Shown here one piece after another: positions 1-9,286 of a stretch of DNA of 64,000 nt. Position numbers and translations under genes: made by a program. Below the pieces are notes generated by a model that saw nothing but the letters and a program-made list of their open reading frames with translations, had not been told where the DNA came from and did not search any database. How positions within the stretch are numbered: the first letter of the stretch is position 1; the number at the start of each line of letters is the position of its first letter. This DNA comes from Pirellulaceae bacterium. GTDB taxonomy: Bacteria; Planctomycetota; Planctomycetia; Pirellulales; Pirellulaceae. The stretch lies in the NCBI GenBank assembly GCA_019636375.1, contig JAHBXS010000003.1, forward strand, positions 806,001 to 870,000, read 5' to 3'.

Positions 1-1617
1 GTCGGCCAAAACTTTTTCGACGTTCGCCATCTCGGTGGAGAGGGTTTGTTTGTCGGTAGTGGTGGCACTGATACTGGACTGCAAGTCGTTCATTTGCTGA
101 GACAGTTGAGCCAACTCCTCAGCGACCGGTTGATGCTTCGTCGTCGCGGTTTGTAGTTCTGTTTGGGCAACTGCCAAACGCTGTTCTAGCGAAGGCGGAT
201 TGAGCACGAGGTCACCGACAAGGCTGGCATCCGCAAGTTCGGCAACGACCAATTTTCCGGACCAATCCCCAGCAATGAGCCGCGATGTCTCGTGGCAGTA
301 GGCAGCGACCGTTCCAATGTCGGGGAGTGCAGGAAGCTGCTTCTGGGCTTCTCCATTTTGATTCCAAAGTTTTGCGACGCGGTCGCGACCATTCGTCAGC
401 AGATTGCCATCACGTGAAAAGACAACGGCGGTTGCCCCTCCTCCATGGGCTCCCCAAGACTTGATCTGCCCGCCATTGACCATCTCCCACAGACGAACGG
501 TGGTGTCTTCACTGGCCGAAGCCAACACGTTGCTGTCGATTCGCCAAGCCGTTTGATTGATTCGGGCGGTGTGACCCTTGAGTTCCAAATACTCGTTACC
601 AGTCGCTGCCTCCCACACAAATAGATTCCCCGCTCGGTCTCCGGTCGCGAGCAGGACGCCGTCGGGGCTGAATGAAACCGATGTTGCCCAATCGGTGTGT
701 TTGGTGATTTCGTAGGCCAGGGCTCCGGTTCGGGTCGAATAAACGCGGACGACTCTGGTGGGGCCGCCGAGGGCGATCCACTTCAGATCGCTACTGATGT
801 CGGCATCGATCACGATGTCGAGTTCATCGCCGACTTCGATTTCTCGTTTTCCGGTTGCGACATTCCACACGACGACTTTGCCGCTAACGCCGTCTTGGCC
901 CCCTCCAGCCATAAGTAAATTGCCGTCTCGGCTGAACTTCAGCACGTTGGCGATCCCTTCTGGGAAGGGAAGGATGCCAACAAGTTCTAGCGATTGCGTG
1001 TTGTAGAGGAGAATTTGTTTGGGCGAGGCAACGGCGGCGATGGGAGCCCAGGGGCTAACGTCCACCGCCGTGACGCAACCGCCTCGCGGGGTTTGGTAGA
1101 CCGGCTCCAGCGGCAAGTGCGGTGGAAGGGCGACCACTTCGGGACGTGTCGCGGCGTCACCGGATATCGCCAAGTCAAATTTCTTTTTCTTGATTTTGGC
1201 TTTACTGGTCTGATTTTCGAGAGCACCCAGTTCGATCCACTTTTCAATCAACTCAATTTCAGCGTCCGGGATTTTCGAGCCACCTGGCGGCATCGACGGT
1301 TCTTCCTCGTGGGTGATCAACGAAAACAGATAACTGTCGTCGGGCGAGCCCGGATCAATCGAATCCCCCGAACTTCCCCCCATCATCAGGGCCGTAAAAT
1401 TGGTCACGTCCAACCCGCCACTCTTCTTGTCGGGGCCGTGGCACGCGGCACAACGCTGGCGGAAAATCGGTTTGATGTGATCGTCAAAGGTGATCTTCTC
1501 GCCCGCAGCGTCTTGGGCGATTCCGTTGTATGCGGACAACCCCAAAGCGACCCCCATGACGGCAATTGCGGCGATTCGCGAAATGTTGCAGAACGTCTTA
1601 AAAATTAAGCGTGACAT
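1..1617 (-). CDS. Planctomycete cytochrome c (PSCyt1) / WD40 repeat protein, partial
   Basis: The frame is open from an ATG at 1617 to the window edge (539 codons, no stop), so the C-terminus is missing. A hydrophobic N-terminal segment (about residues 10-33) looks like a Sec signal. A class I c-type heme site, CAACH, lies at residues 56-60 in a PSCyt1-like domain. From about residue 165 onward there are repeated WD40-type blades (SPDG, VRLWE, FVWEA). The visible end is polar and probably a coiled coil. It is the last gene of a minus-strand operon and starts 62 bases after the DUF1549/DUF1553 gene stops. Such proteins are predicted to be exported heme-binding scaffolds in planctomycetes; the physiological role is not known to me. 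Confidence 0.85.
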   Translation of the reverse strand, partial: MSRLIFKTFCNISRIAAIAVMGVALGLSAYNGIAQDAAGEKITFDDHIKPIFRQRCAACHGPDKKSGGLDVTNFTALMMGGSSGDSIDPGSPDDSYLFSLITHEEEPSMPPGGSKIPDAEIELIEKWIELGALENQTSKAKIKKKKFDLAISGDAATRPEVVALPPHLPLEPVYQTPRGGCVTAVDVSPWAPIAAVASPKQILLYNTQSLELVGILPFPEGIANVLKFSRDGNLLMAGGGQDGVSGKVVVWNVATGKREIEVGDELDIVIDADISSDLKWIALGGPTRVVRVYSTRTGALAYEITKHTDWATSVSFSPDGVLLATGDRAGNLFVWEAATGNEYLELKGHTARINQTAWRIDSNVLASASEDTTVRLWEMVNGGQIKSWGAHGGGATAVVFSRDGNLLTNGRDRVAKLWNQNGEAQKQLPALPDIGTVAAYCHETSRLIAGDWSGKLVVAELADASLVGDLVLNPPSLEQRLAVAQTELQTATTKHQPVAEELAQLSQQMNDLQSSISATTTDKQTLSTEMANVEKVLAD

Positions 1618-1679
1618 GATGATGAGTAGTTTGTATTGAAAATAGTTTCTAAAACGAGGTTTGCATTTTCAAACCAAAT

Positions 1680-4400
1680 TTAATGGTTGAACAAAAATTC
1701 TTGGCTGTTGAGCACGGCCCAGAAGATATCTTCCAGGGTCGTTTTGACATCCGCTCCTTCAACCGCCAACTCGTCGGCCAAAAGTTGCCGATCACGTTCG
1801 GTCGGCTCACGAGCGACCGAACGCAGGTAAATTTCGGCAAGTATCTGCTCAGGAGTTTGACCTGCCTCTAGCAATCGCCCGATCAGGTTCCCTTGTTGAA
1901 TTTTTGCATGCACGGCGTCTCCGTTGATCAGATGGAGGGCTTGGGACAAGTTCGGCTCCATCTTGACCTCGCAAGAGCAAACGGTCTCCCGGGAGGCTCG
2001 TCCAAAAGTTGTCAAGAAATAGGTCGACGTGTTTCCATCGGCGATCTGTGTCGCGCGAGCACCCACGGGCAAACCGCGAAACTTATTCTCGGTTTCGGTG
2101 ATCGAACTAATCACATCGAGCAAGACTTCTGCCCGCATTCGCCGCAACTGGGAATGAGAAAAATTGGTCAAGTCCGTTTCGTTGGTCTCGTTGACTTCCG
2201 TGCTGAACTGATAAGTTCGCGAATTGCAAATGTCTCGCACGAGTTTCTTGAAATCAAAATCGTAGGCCGCGAATTGCTCGCCCAGTTTCTCCAGCAGGGG
2301 TTCGTTCGACGCCGGGTTGCTGACGCGAACATCATCGACTTCATCAACGAGACCGCGTCCAAAGAAGTGTGCCCAGACAATATTGGCGAGGTTTTCTCGA
2401 AACATCACGTTGTCTTTGGAGGTTAACCACTCGGCCACGACAACGCGGCGGTCGCGTCCAGCGAGATCTGGCTGATCGCCCCCCAAAAATTTTGGCGGCA
2501 TCGCTTGTTTGGTCACGGGATGGCTGACCTCCCCTCCACCGCTGTTGAACACGATTTGTTCGCGGGGATCGGTGCTGGGTTTGCGACCGATCTGCGAGAA
2601 AAAGGCAGCGAACTGATAATAGTCGTCCATCGTCCAACGGTCGAACGGATGATTGTGGCACTGGGCACATTGAATACGAGTTCCCAAAAAGACCTGAGCG
2701 ACATTCTCAGCGACCTTCAGCGTATCCCGTTCGGCCTGAAAATAATTCGTGGCCGCGTTCGTGAAGGTGCCACCCTGAGAGCCCAAAAGCTGTCGAATCA
2801 TGTCATCGACCGGTACATTGTTGGCGATTTTGTCTTGCAGCCAGTTGTAGTACAGCAGGGTCGCCTTGTAGCTCACCTCAGGAGTCGAACGGATTTGCAG
2901 CAACTCCGACCATTTCATCACCCACATCTCGACGAACTCTTTGCGTTCGAGGAGTTCGTCGATCACGACAGAGCGTTTGTTAGGGTTGGTGTCGGCCAAG
3001 AAAGTCTGCAATTCCTCCGACGTCGGGGTCAAGCCGCAAATGTCGATATACACGCGACGTAAAAACGTTTCGTCCGCACAAATTTCGGATGGCACGATTC
3101 GTAAGTTCATGAGTTTGGCGTACACCAGCGAATCAACATAGTTGTTGACGGGCGGGTCCGACCAAGTGAACTCGAGGTCCTTCGGCAAGACGATAAAAGG
3201 CACACCCTCCGTGAAGGTCCCGTAGCGAGCCATCACAAACGCTTCGCCCCGATTCTTGGCGGTGATCAAGCCAGCCTGATCGACCTCAGCCGAGTTGTCG
3301 TTGCTGGTCATAAAAAACGAGAGCGAGGTCACATCGCGGTCGGTCCCGTCGGAGAACTTGGCACGCACACTGAGTTGCTGCGAGGCACCCTCACCGTTCA
3401 GCACACCACCCTTGGGATACACCTCCAACTCAACGACCTCTGGAACCGGGCCGGGGTCCGCTGGGGCTCCGGAATTGATCCAGCGCACCAGCGTTTGATA
3501 CGCCTCACTATCGCGGGTCATCAGAACGCCCCCCGTGTGAGAAACGTCGCCCGTCGATTTCGTGATCAGCAGGCAATCTTCGGGGGTCGCCAAGTTAACG
3601 CGCCGTCCCAGCATCTCGCGGGTCAAACGATGGTAGTCCCCGTTCGGATCGAATCCGTAGAGGCTCAATTGAAAACCGTCCTTTCCCCGTGCCGCCCCAT
3701 GGCAACTACCGGCGTTACAGCCGTTCTTAGAGAAAACGGGCATGACATCGTTTTTGAAACTGATCGGCAAGTCCAAACTTGCATTCGAAACGGTAACCGG
3801 AACATCGACCGTGTGGCCACCGTGCGAAATACGCAGCGTCGTTTGACCATCGGCAAGTGGATAGATGGTGTAGCCTTCCAGGCGCGCCAAGGCCGGGTCA
3901 GCTATTTCAAAAGTAGCTTCGGAAGAAACGTCGCTGGTCACGCCGTGCGACCATTGCAATTGAGCGACCACGGATTGGCGATCGCGCATGTCGGTCAAAG
4001 AGATTTCAGCAGGTTCGACTGAAAGAGCGATCACCGCAGGGACTACTGGGGCAGTTGGCGTCTCATTCGCAGGCTCTGGTTCCGCTGTCTCAGCAGCTTG
4101 AGGAGGTTCGTCACTTTGGACAGCTTCCATCGGAGGCGATGCCTCTTGAACCGGCGGTTGTTCCGTGTCTTGCTCTGTATCTTGAGTTACTGGCGGAGTC
4201 GTTTGTTCAGTCGGTGGAGCCTCTTCTTGGAAAAACCCTCCGCTGCTCTCAACGCAGTTCATCGTCGCCGCGATTGCAGTCTGTGACAGACAAACAACTC
4301 CACAGCCGATCACAAGGCATGCGAGTAAGCGAAGAGCACCGCCGATTTGCGTTTCGAGACGATGATTTGAATAAGTGGTGTATTTCATGGTATTGAACAT
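1680..4400 (-). CDS. DUF1549/DUF1553 (PSCyt2/PSD1) protein with Ig-like domains
   Basis: 906 residues. A signal-like segment (about 20-45) is followed by a Pro/Thr/Glu-rich linker (about 55-115), a BIG2-like domain, a cytochrome-like segment with the unusual spacing C228-x4-C233-H234, a second BIG2-like domain (about 320-395), DUF1549 (about 420-620) with C578-x2-C581-H582, and DUF1553 to the C-terminus. This order is typical of planctomycete PSD1 proteins, which are predicted to be exported multidomain heme proteins of unknown function. ATG at 4400 is used; an in-frame ATG at 4388 is possible. It lies 42 bases downstream of the PPC gene and is surely co-transcribed with it. The domain call is strong; no activity is claimed. 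Confidence 0.88.
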   Translation of the reverse strand: MFNTMKYTTYSNHRLETQIGGALRLLACLVIGCGVVCLSQTAIAATMNCVESSGGFFQEEAPPTEQTTPPVTQDTEQDTEQPPVQEASPPMEAVQSDEPPQAAETAEPEPANETPTAPVVPAVIALSVEPAEISLTDMRDRQSVVAQLQWSHGVTSDVSSEATFEIADPALARLEGYTIYPLADGQTTLRISHGGHTVDVPVTVSNASLDLPISFKNDVMPVFSKNGCNAGSCHGAARGKDGFQLSLYGFDPNGDYHRLTREMLGRRVNLATPEDCLLITKSTGDVSHTGGVLMTRDSEAYQTLVRWINSGAPADPGPVPEVVELEVYPKGGVLNGEGASQQLSVRAKFSDGTDRDVTSLSFFMTSNDNSAEVDQAGLITAKNRGEAFVMARYGTFTEGVPFIVLPKDLEFTWSDPPVNNYVDSLVYAKLMNLRIVPSEICADETFLRRVYIDICGLTPTSEELQTFLADTNPNKRSVVIDELLERKEFVEMWVMKWSELLQIRSTPEVSYKATLLYYNWLQDKIANNVPVDDMIRQLLGSQGGTFTNAATNYFQAERDTLKVAENVAQVFLGTRIQCAQCHNHPFDRWTMDDYYQFAAFFSQIGRKPSTDPREQIVFNSGGGEVSHPVTKQAMPPKFLGGDQPDLAGRDRRVVVAEWLTSKDNVMFRENLANIVWAHFFGRGLVDEVDDVRVSNPASNEPLLEKLGEQFAAYDFDFKKLVRDICNSRTYQFSTEVNETNETDLTNFSHSQLRRMRAEVLLDVISSITETENKFRGLPVGARATQIADGNTSTYFLTTFGRASRETVCSCEVKMEPNLSQALHLINGDAVHAKIQQGNLIGRLLEAGQTPEQILAEIYLRSVAREPTERDRQLLADELAVEGADVKTTLEDIFWAVLNSQEFLFNH

Positions 4401-4442
4401 TGAAAAAGTGAATCAATAAAACGCTTTCAGAACTGTCGGCGT

Positions 4443-6902
4443 TTATTTCTCGCCCCCCTTGGCACGTTGGCGGAGTTGTTCGAGCCGCGATAGCGGAGCC
4501 GCAGGGGGAGGTGTGGCCGGTTGTTCCGCCGCTACGGGGGCCGGTTCCGGAGCCGCCTCGACGGGAGCGGGGGGTGGTTTGTTGATTTGCAATTCAGTCC
4601 TTCCGGTCGAGGCAACAATCCGTTCACCGGCGACCGGAATATGAACCTGACAAAACACGGACTTGTGGTTCCCCAAAGGGCTTTCAGCAGTTGTCGGCAG
4701 AGCGATCACCAACTCCGTCGTCTCGGCGGTGAACACCACTGGTTCTGCCGTTACATTCGGCGGTAAACCGACGACTTGTAGCGTCGCTTCTCCCTCGAAA
4801 GGACTCAACTGTTCGATCGTGGCGACCAATTGTGCCGTTTGCCCTTGATCGCAACCTGCTCTTGGAATTTCAATCTTGACGAAGGGCTCGGCGATCACCA
4901 ACTCCGCCATCGGAGTAGAGATCCACAACTGCCCCCCTTCGACATCCGCATACCCACTGACGAAGATCGGCCAGGTCCCCAACTGCGCATTGCCGTTGGC
5001 GTTGAGCTGATAGATAATTTCTGATTGCTCTGGCGGGCAAGTGATTTGATTGGTCCGTCCAACCCCTGGCGGGACAAACGGAAACTGGAGATGGACCGGT
5101 CCCGCGAACCCTTCATCACGATGAACCCTGACCCTCAAGTCGTAGGTTCCCTCGCGAACAAGCGGAGCTTGGGGAGTCACGATCTCGATCCTAAACGGTG
5201 CCGCTTCGGTGACTGCCATCGCTAGCCGATTCACCGTGCATCCATAGTACAGTGCTTGGTTCGGTTCCCCGTTTGCAAAATCGGCCAAGTTCGAAAATCC
5301 ACCGGTCAGCGTTTGACTTTCGTCTGCCAACCGCACACGCAGATCGACTAACGCACCCACAAGCTCGGCTTCCGGTTCAGCCTCAAACACAACGGGCATC
5401 GAGTTGAGATTGGCGAGCATCGGGTAGGTCGTCATCTTGACGCCCGGGGGCAAGCCCTCTTCAATCAACTTCAGTTCGCCGCCGATATTTTCTCGGGTGG
5501 CGTTGATCACCGTCCCAAACCGATTCCCTCGCGGAACGCAAATGGTCTGTCTAAGTTGACTATAACGATCGACGCGCGGAATTGAGATGCCGAGCGATGG
5601 TTGAACCGGCGTCATTTCCAATCGATAAACAAAATCTGCTTGCCCACGCCTGAGATGATCGTAAATCCTGATGTAATAGTCGCCGTCTTCGGGAACTTGG
5701 AACCGCAAATAACTATCGGGACCGCGAGAATCGTCGTTGCCGACGACGTGACTCTTGTCGGATGCCTTGAAAATATTCATTACCGGGTCGAGCCCCGAAC
5801 CTAACCGCCGCGCGTAGCACTCGACCTCCCATACTTGGCCTTGTTTGGCCGAGAACAAAAAGTAATCAAACTCGTCGGGCTCGCTGATGACCCCATTGAT
5901 GGCGATTGGCAATTCTAAGACTGGTTCGCTGAGCCAAGTGTTATTCCCTTCGGTCTCCAGATGGTTTGGCAACTCGTTCACTCGAAACGGCAACGCCGAC
6001 GGAATTGTTCCTGCTTCGGTGGCGATGGTTAAACCGGGGCGAAAGCCGGGTTCGGTTGGCACATTGAATCGCTGTTGAATCGGTCCCGATGGGTCCCCCA
6101 ACAACGCAACATCTATCTCGCTTCCCGGTGGGCCACCCGCCGGAAAAGCCGCTGTGGGACGTGGAAAATTCCCCACGTGCATCAAATAGCGACAGTTGCC
6201 GTTCCCACCATAGGACGCTTCGCGAATCATGATCGTGTACTCACCATCGGCGGGAGCGACGATCGACACAAACGGGTCTTGATTGAACATCGTCGTGTCA
6301 TCGCAGGCCGCTAACTCAAAACGGTCTTGGTCCAAAATCGCCACGAAGGCATCGAACAAGAATCCCAGACGAATCGCTTGGACTTCGACAGAAATTCTTT
6401 CCCCTTGTTTGGCCTGGACCACAAAGTAATCGACATCTTCACCAGTAATCGTTCCTACGACGGTGACGTTCATTTCAATCGCTTGGGCTTGGGCGATCGC
6501 CGAATTCGGCTCGACCTCTTCGATGTGCGGCAAGTGTCCGACATAAACGGTGCGGAAATCTGAAATGCCCTTGGGAGTTCGAACTTGCACGACATGCTCA
6601 CCCAGACGACAGTCCCCGGCCACATCGACGACGACATCGATTTGGTTGCCATCGACCGATTTGATTTCGACAACCGAAATTCCGCTGTCGTAGAAGAAAA
6701 CTTGTTGGGCATTGCCGATTCGTTCACCGACCATCCGCAATGTATGTTGCTGCCCGCGCTGGACGCCTCGCGGCAAGACGACACTCAGTCGGGGCGTATT
6801 TCCCCAAGCCACTTGGCATTCGATCAGTGAGGCCCCTAAAAGGCCCATCAAAAACAGACCGCAGACGATGAAACGCTGTCCAAACAAACGATCGTGAAAC
6901 AT
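4443..6902 (-). CDS. PPC-domain secreted protein of the DUF1501 operon
   Basis: 819 residues with an N-terminal signal (hydrophobic about 10-33). An IPT/TIG-like beta domain follows (about 37-115). Two pre-peptidase C-terminal (PPC)-like domains (about 125-240 and 315-410) are marked by DVDYFVVQAKQGERISVEV and FDYFLFSAKQGQVWEVEC. Several beta-rich segments lead to a Pro/Ala/Glu-rich linker and a short basic end. No protease catalytic domain is present, although PPC domains are named from peptidases; here they are probably adhesion or assembly modules. It stands between the DUF1501 gene (117 bases upstream) and the DUF1549 gene (42 bases downstream), the usual order for this planctomycete set. 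Confidence 0.8.
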   Translation of the reverse strand: MFHDRLFGQRFIVCGLFLMGLLGASLIECQVAWGNTPRLSVVLPRGVQRGQQHTLRMVGERIGNAQQVFFYDSGISVVEIKSVDGNQIDVVVDVAGDCRLGEHVVQVRTPKGISDFRTVYVGHLPHIEEVEPNSAIAQAQAIEMNVTVVGTITGEDVDYFVVQAKQGERISVEVQAIRLGFLFDAFVAILDQDRFELAACDDTTMFNQDPFVSIVAPADGEYTIMIREASYGGNGNCRYLMHVGNFPRPTAAFPAGGPPGSEIDVALLGDPSGPIQQRFNVPTEPGFRPGLTIATEAGTIPSALPFRVNELPNHLETEGNNTWLSEPVLELPIAINGVISEPDEFDYFLFSAKQGQVWEVECYARRLGSGLDPVMNIFKASDKSHVVGNDDSRGPDSYLRFQVPEDGDYYIRIYDHLRRGQADFVYRLEMTPVQPSLGISIPRVDRYSQLRQTICVPRGNRFGTVINATRENIGGELKLIEEGLPPGVKMTTYPMLANLNSMPVVFEAEPEAELVGALVDLRVRLADESQTLTGGFSNLADFANGEPNQALYYGCTVNRLAMAVTEAAPFRIEIVTPQAPLVREGTYDLRVRVHRDEGFAGPVHLQFPFVPPGVGRTNQITCPPEQSEIIYQLNANGNAQLGTWPIFVSGYADVEGGQLWISTPMAELVIAEPFVKIEIPRAGCDQGQTAQLVATIEQLSPFEGEATLQVVGLPPNVTAEPVVFTAETTELVIALPTTAESPLGNHKSVFCQVHIPVAGERIVASTGRTELQINKPPPAPVEAAPEPAPVAAEQPATPPPAAPLSRLEQLRQRAKGGEK

Positions 6903-7019
6903 GGTTTAGTCGACTTGTATGAAAAGATTTGTTAACAACCGCTAGGTCGCTTCAGTTCTGCGCAATGGGGGCCAATTTCAAAATTACCAACCCCCTTCGC
7001 CGACCTGATGGGCGCTTGC

Positions 7020-8321
7020 CTACGCGATGATTTGAGAGACAACTTTGCCGCCATCGACAATTTCAATGGGGCGATTTCCAGGAGCCATCAACTCTTTTTC
7101 GGCCACGATTCCCATCTGATGATAAATCGTGGTCGCCCAATCCTCGACCGTCAGCGGGTCTTGGTCCGGCTCGCTGGCCGTGGCATCGGAGGAACCGAGC
7201 ACGACGCCACGTTTCAGCCCGCCGCCTGCCATCGCAATGCTGAACACTTTCGGCCAATGGTCGCGACCTGCCGTGGCGTTGATTCGCGGCGTGCGGCCAA
7301 ATTCGGTGGCCAAGCAAACGAGTGTCGAGTCAAGCATCCCGCGCGAATCGAGGTCATTGATTAACGTCGCCAACCCTTGATCGAGAGGCGGGAGTTGGTT
7401 TTTCGTATTGGCGTCGATGTTGTCGTGGAAGTCCCAGCCGCCATAGGTCAAGGTAACGAATCGCACCCCGGCTTCCACGAGCCGTCGAGCCAACAACATC
7501 CGAGCCCCCGCCGTGTTGCGACCATAAGCATCGCGCAATTCAGCAGGCTCTTTCGAAATATCAAACGCCTCGCGGGCCTTCTCTGAGCTGATCAAACTAT
7601 AGGCCCGCTCGTAAAACGTATCGACTGCGTCGAGCGAATCCGATTTCTCTTTGTTGCGGAAGTGTTCGTTAACCACATCGAGCAGTCTCCGCCGACGCGC
7701 GAAACGAGCATCGTCCACTCCGTTCGGTAGGCTCAAGTCTTGAACTCGGTAATCACCGTTCGCCGGATCGGCGTTCAAACTAAACCCAGCATAGGAACTC
7801 GAAAGATAACCGGTCCCCGCGTAGGGGTTGGGCATATTCGGAATCAGCACGTAAGGAGGCAAGTCATGACGGGGACCGAATTCGTGTGCGACAACACTCC
7901 CCATCGACGGGTATTGCAACGCCGGGCTCGGACGATAACCCGTGAACATGTTGTGAGTCCCCCGCTCATGGGCCGCCTCCCCGTGAGTCATCGAACGACA
8001 AATCACCATCTTGTCGGCAACTTGAGCCGTATGCTTCATCATCTCGTTGAAGCGGACGCCGGGGAGTTTCGTTTCAATACTCCCAGATGCCCCTCGATAT
8101 TCGAGCGGAGCGTAGGGCTTCGGGTCAAACGACTCTTGATGAGCCATTCCGCCCGGAAGAAAAATGTAGATGACGCTTTTAGCGGGGCCTTCTTTCGTCG
8201 CGTAATTTTTTTGATCGGCGTGAGCACTTTGCAGCCTAAAAAAATTGCACAGCGTCAGGCCTCCGATAGCTCCGACCGTTAAAACATTACGACGACTCAG
8301 TACATGGTCTGAACAGTTCAT
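7020..8321 (-). CDS. DUF1501 protein, Tat-exported
   Basis: 433 residues from the ATG at 8321. That start has GGAG ten bases upstream and puts a twin-arginine signal at the N-terminus (SRRN with the arginines at 10-11, then a hydrophobic stretch and AHA). A TTG at 8342 would extend it by seven residues. The body is DUF1501, a member of the alkaline-phosphatase/sulfatase-like fold group: IFLPGGMAHQESFDPK near the start, ATEFGRTPRIN and GRDHWPKVFSIAMAGGG near the end. It is the first gene of the four-gene operon running to the left edge. Tat export suggests that it folds, perhaps with metal, in the cytoplasm. Its substrate is unknown. Confidence 0.88.
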   Translation of the reverse strand: MNCSDHVLSRRNVLTVGAIGGLTLCNFFRLQSAHADQKNYATKEGPAKSVIYIFLPGGMAHQESFDPKPYAPLEYRGASGSIETKLPGVRFNEMMKHTAQVADKMVICRSMTHGEAAHERGTHNMFTGYRPSPALQYPSMGSVVAHEFGPRHDLPPYVLIPNMPNPYAGTGYLSSSYAGFSLNADPANGDYRVQDLSLPNGVDDARFARRRRLLDVVNEHFRNKEKSDSLDAVDTFYERAYSLISSEKAREAFDISKEPAELRDAYGRNTAGARMLLARRLVEAGVRFVTLTYGGWDFHDNIDANTKNQLPPLDQGLATLINDLDSRGMLDSTLVCLATEFGRTPRINATAGRDHWPKVFSIAMAGGGLKRGVVLGSSDATASEPDQDPLTVEDWATTIYHQMGIVAEKELMAPGNRPIEIVDGGKVVSQIIA

Positions 8322-9286
8322 TAGACGATTACTCCAAAACAAGATCGTAAACCCGCGTTACGCACAAACCTGCACATAAACGCCCGTTCGCTGCGTCGAT
8401 TTAATCGGCGTCGCATACTCGACCCTCCTTGGTCTGAAATGGTCTCAGGGAACCGCAGCGTTTTTGCCTCTCGCCTCGCATTTTCCCATCAAACTAGACC
8501 ATCGCTAAATACCTGCTTTCTCCCGCTGTTCCAGCATCCATTAGTATACCCTCCCAGGCCCGGCGTCGGGACGAATCCGCGCTCGACAATACGCGAAAAC
8601 TACGATTTGGGCTCATTTTTTTGCCTTTTTCGTTACATTGGTGCCCGAAAAAGGGTGCTAGCGAACGCATTTCGCTCTCGTTTGACCAAAGGGCTGAGTC
8701 AAGAAATGGGTGACGCCAAAATTTGACACTGCCTTCAAGAGTCGCCAACAACGGCCCGCTGCGCGTGAAACCGTGGTTCACCTGGCCATACGAATAACAA
8801 TCCGACTCAACCCAGTTTCGCGCCAAGGCCCCCGAATAAGGCCCCATCGGAAAAACGCGATCCTTCCGCCACTCGTACTTACCATCGGTGTCAAGGGCTC
8901 AGTGAGTATTTATCGTACCCAGGCGAAAGAGGAAAAATCAGCAATTCTCGCTAAAAGACAAGTGAGGCCGAATTCCACTCCTCGACCATAGTCGTGTTTG
9001 TGCATGTCCTTTTTCTTCCTTTCTTCCTTTTTCTTTTCCCTTTTCTTTCTTTTCTTCACTTTCTTTTTCTTCACTTTCACCTTTTCTTCATCTTAATATT
9101 TCTCCAAAGATCGGTGTTCGCGCACAGAACCGTCCAATCGAATAAAATGTTTTGCAGTGGACCAGAAAAACAAACAAAAAACGCCAGATTGTTACAAAAA
9201 TCGACATTTTGTTTCACCAAGGCATTGCTTTTGATCGATAATGGCACTATTATTTCAGAATAAGGACGTGTCGCAAAGGAGTCACA
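8322..9286. other. Gene-free segment upstream of the AAA/subtilase module
   Basis: 965 bases between the divergent DUF1501 and AAA+ genes. No open frame here has a convincing protein. It must hold the DUF1501 operon promoter at its left end and the promoter of the ATPase/protease pair at its right end, where AAGGAG lies five bases before the ATG at 9287. The only striking structure is the pyrimidine-rich tract at 9007-9094. Confidence 0.6.
9007..9094 (+). repeat. Long polypyrimidine tract
   Basis: Positions 9007-9057 are 51 consecutive C/T bases. The tract continues to 9094 with only isolated A residues. It is made of irregular TTTC, TTCC and CTTTT units, not a fixed tandem repeat. It lies 190-280 bases upstream of the ATPase start. 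Such tracts can form triplex (H-DNA) or act as slippage sites. Any role here is inference. Confidence 0.85.

Noticed and set aside
8994..9263. Open frame of 89 codons rich in Phe and Leu
   Set aside because: It is produced by the polypyrimidine tract, which encodes Phe, Leu and Ser in any frame; no family or ribosome site.
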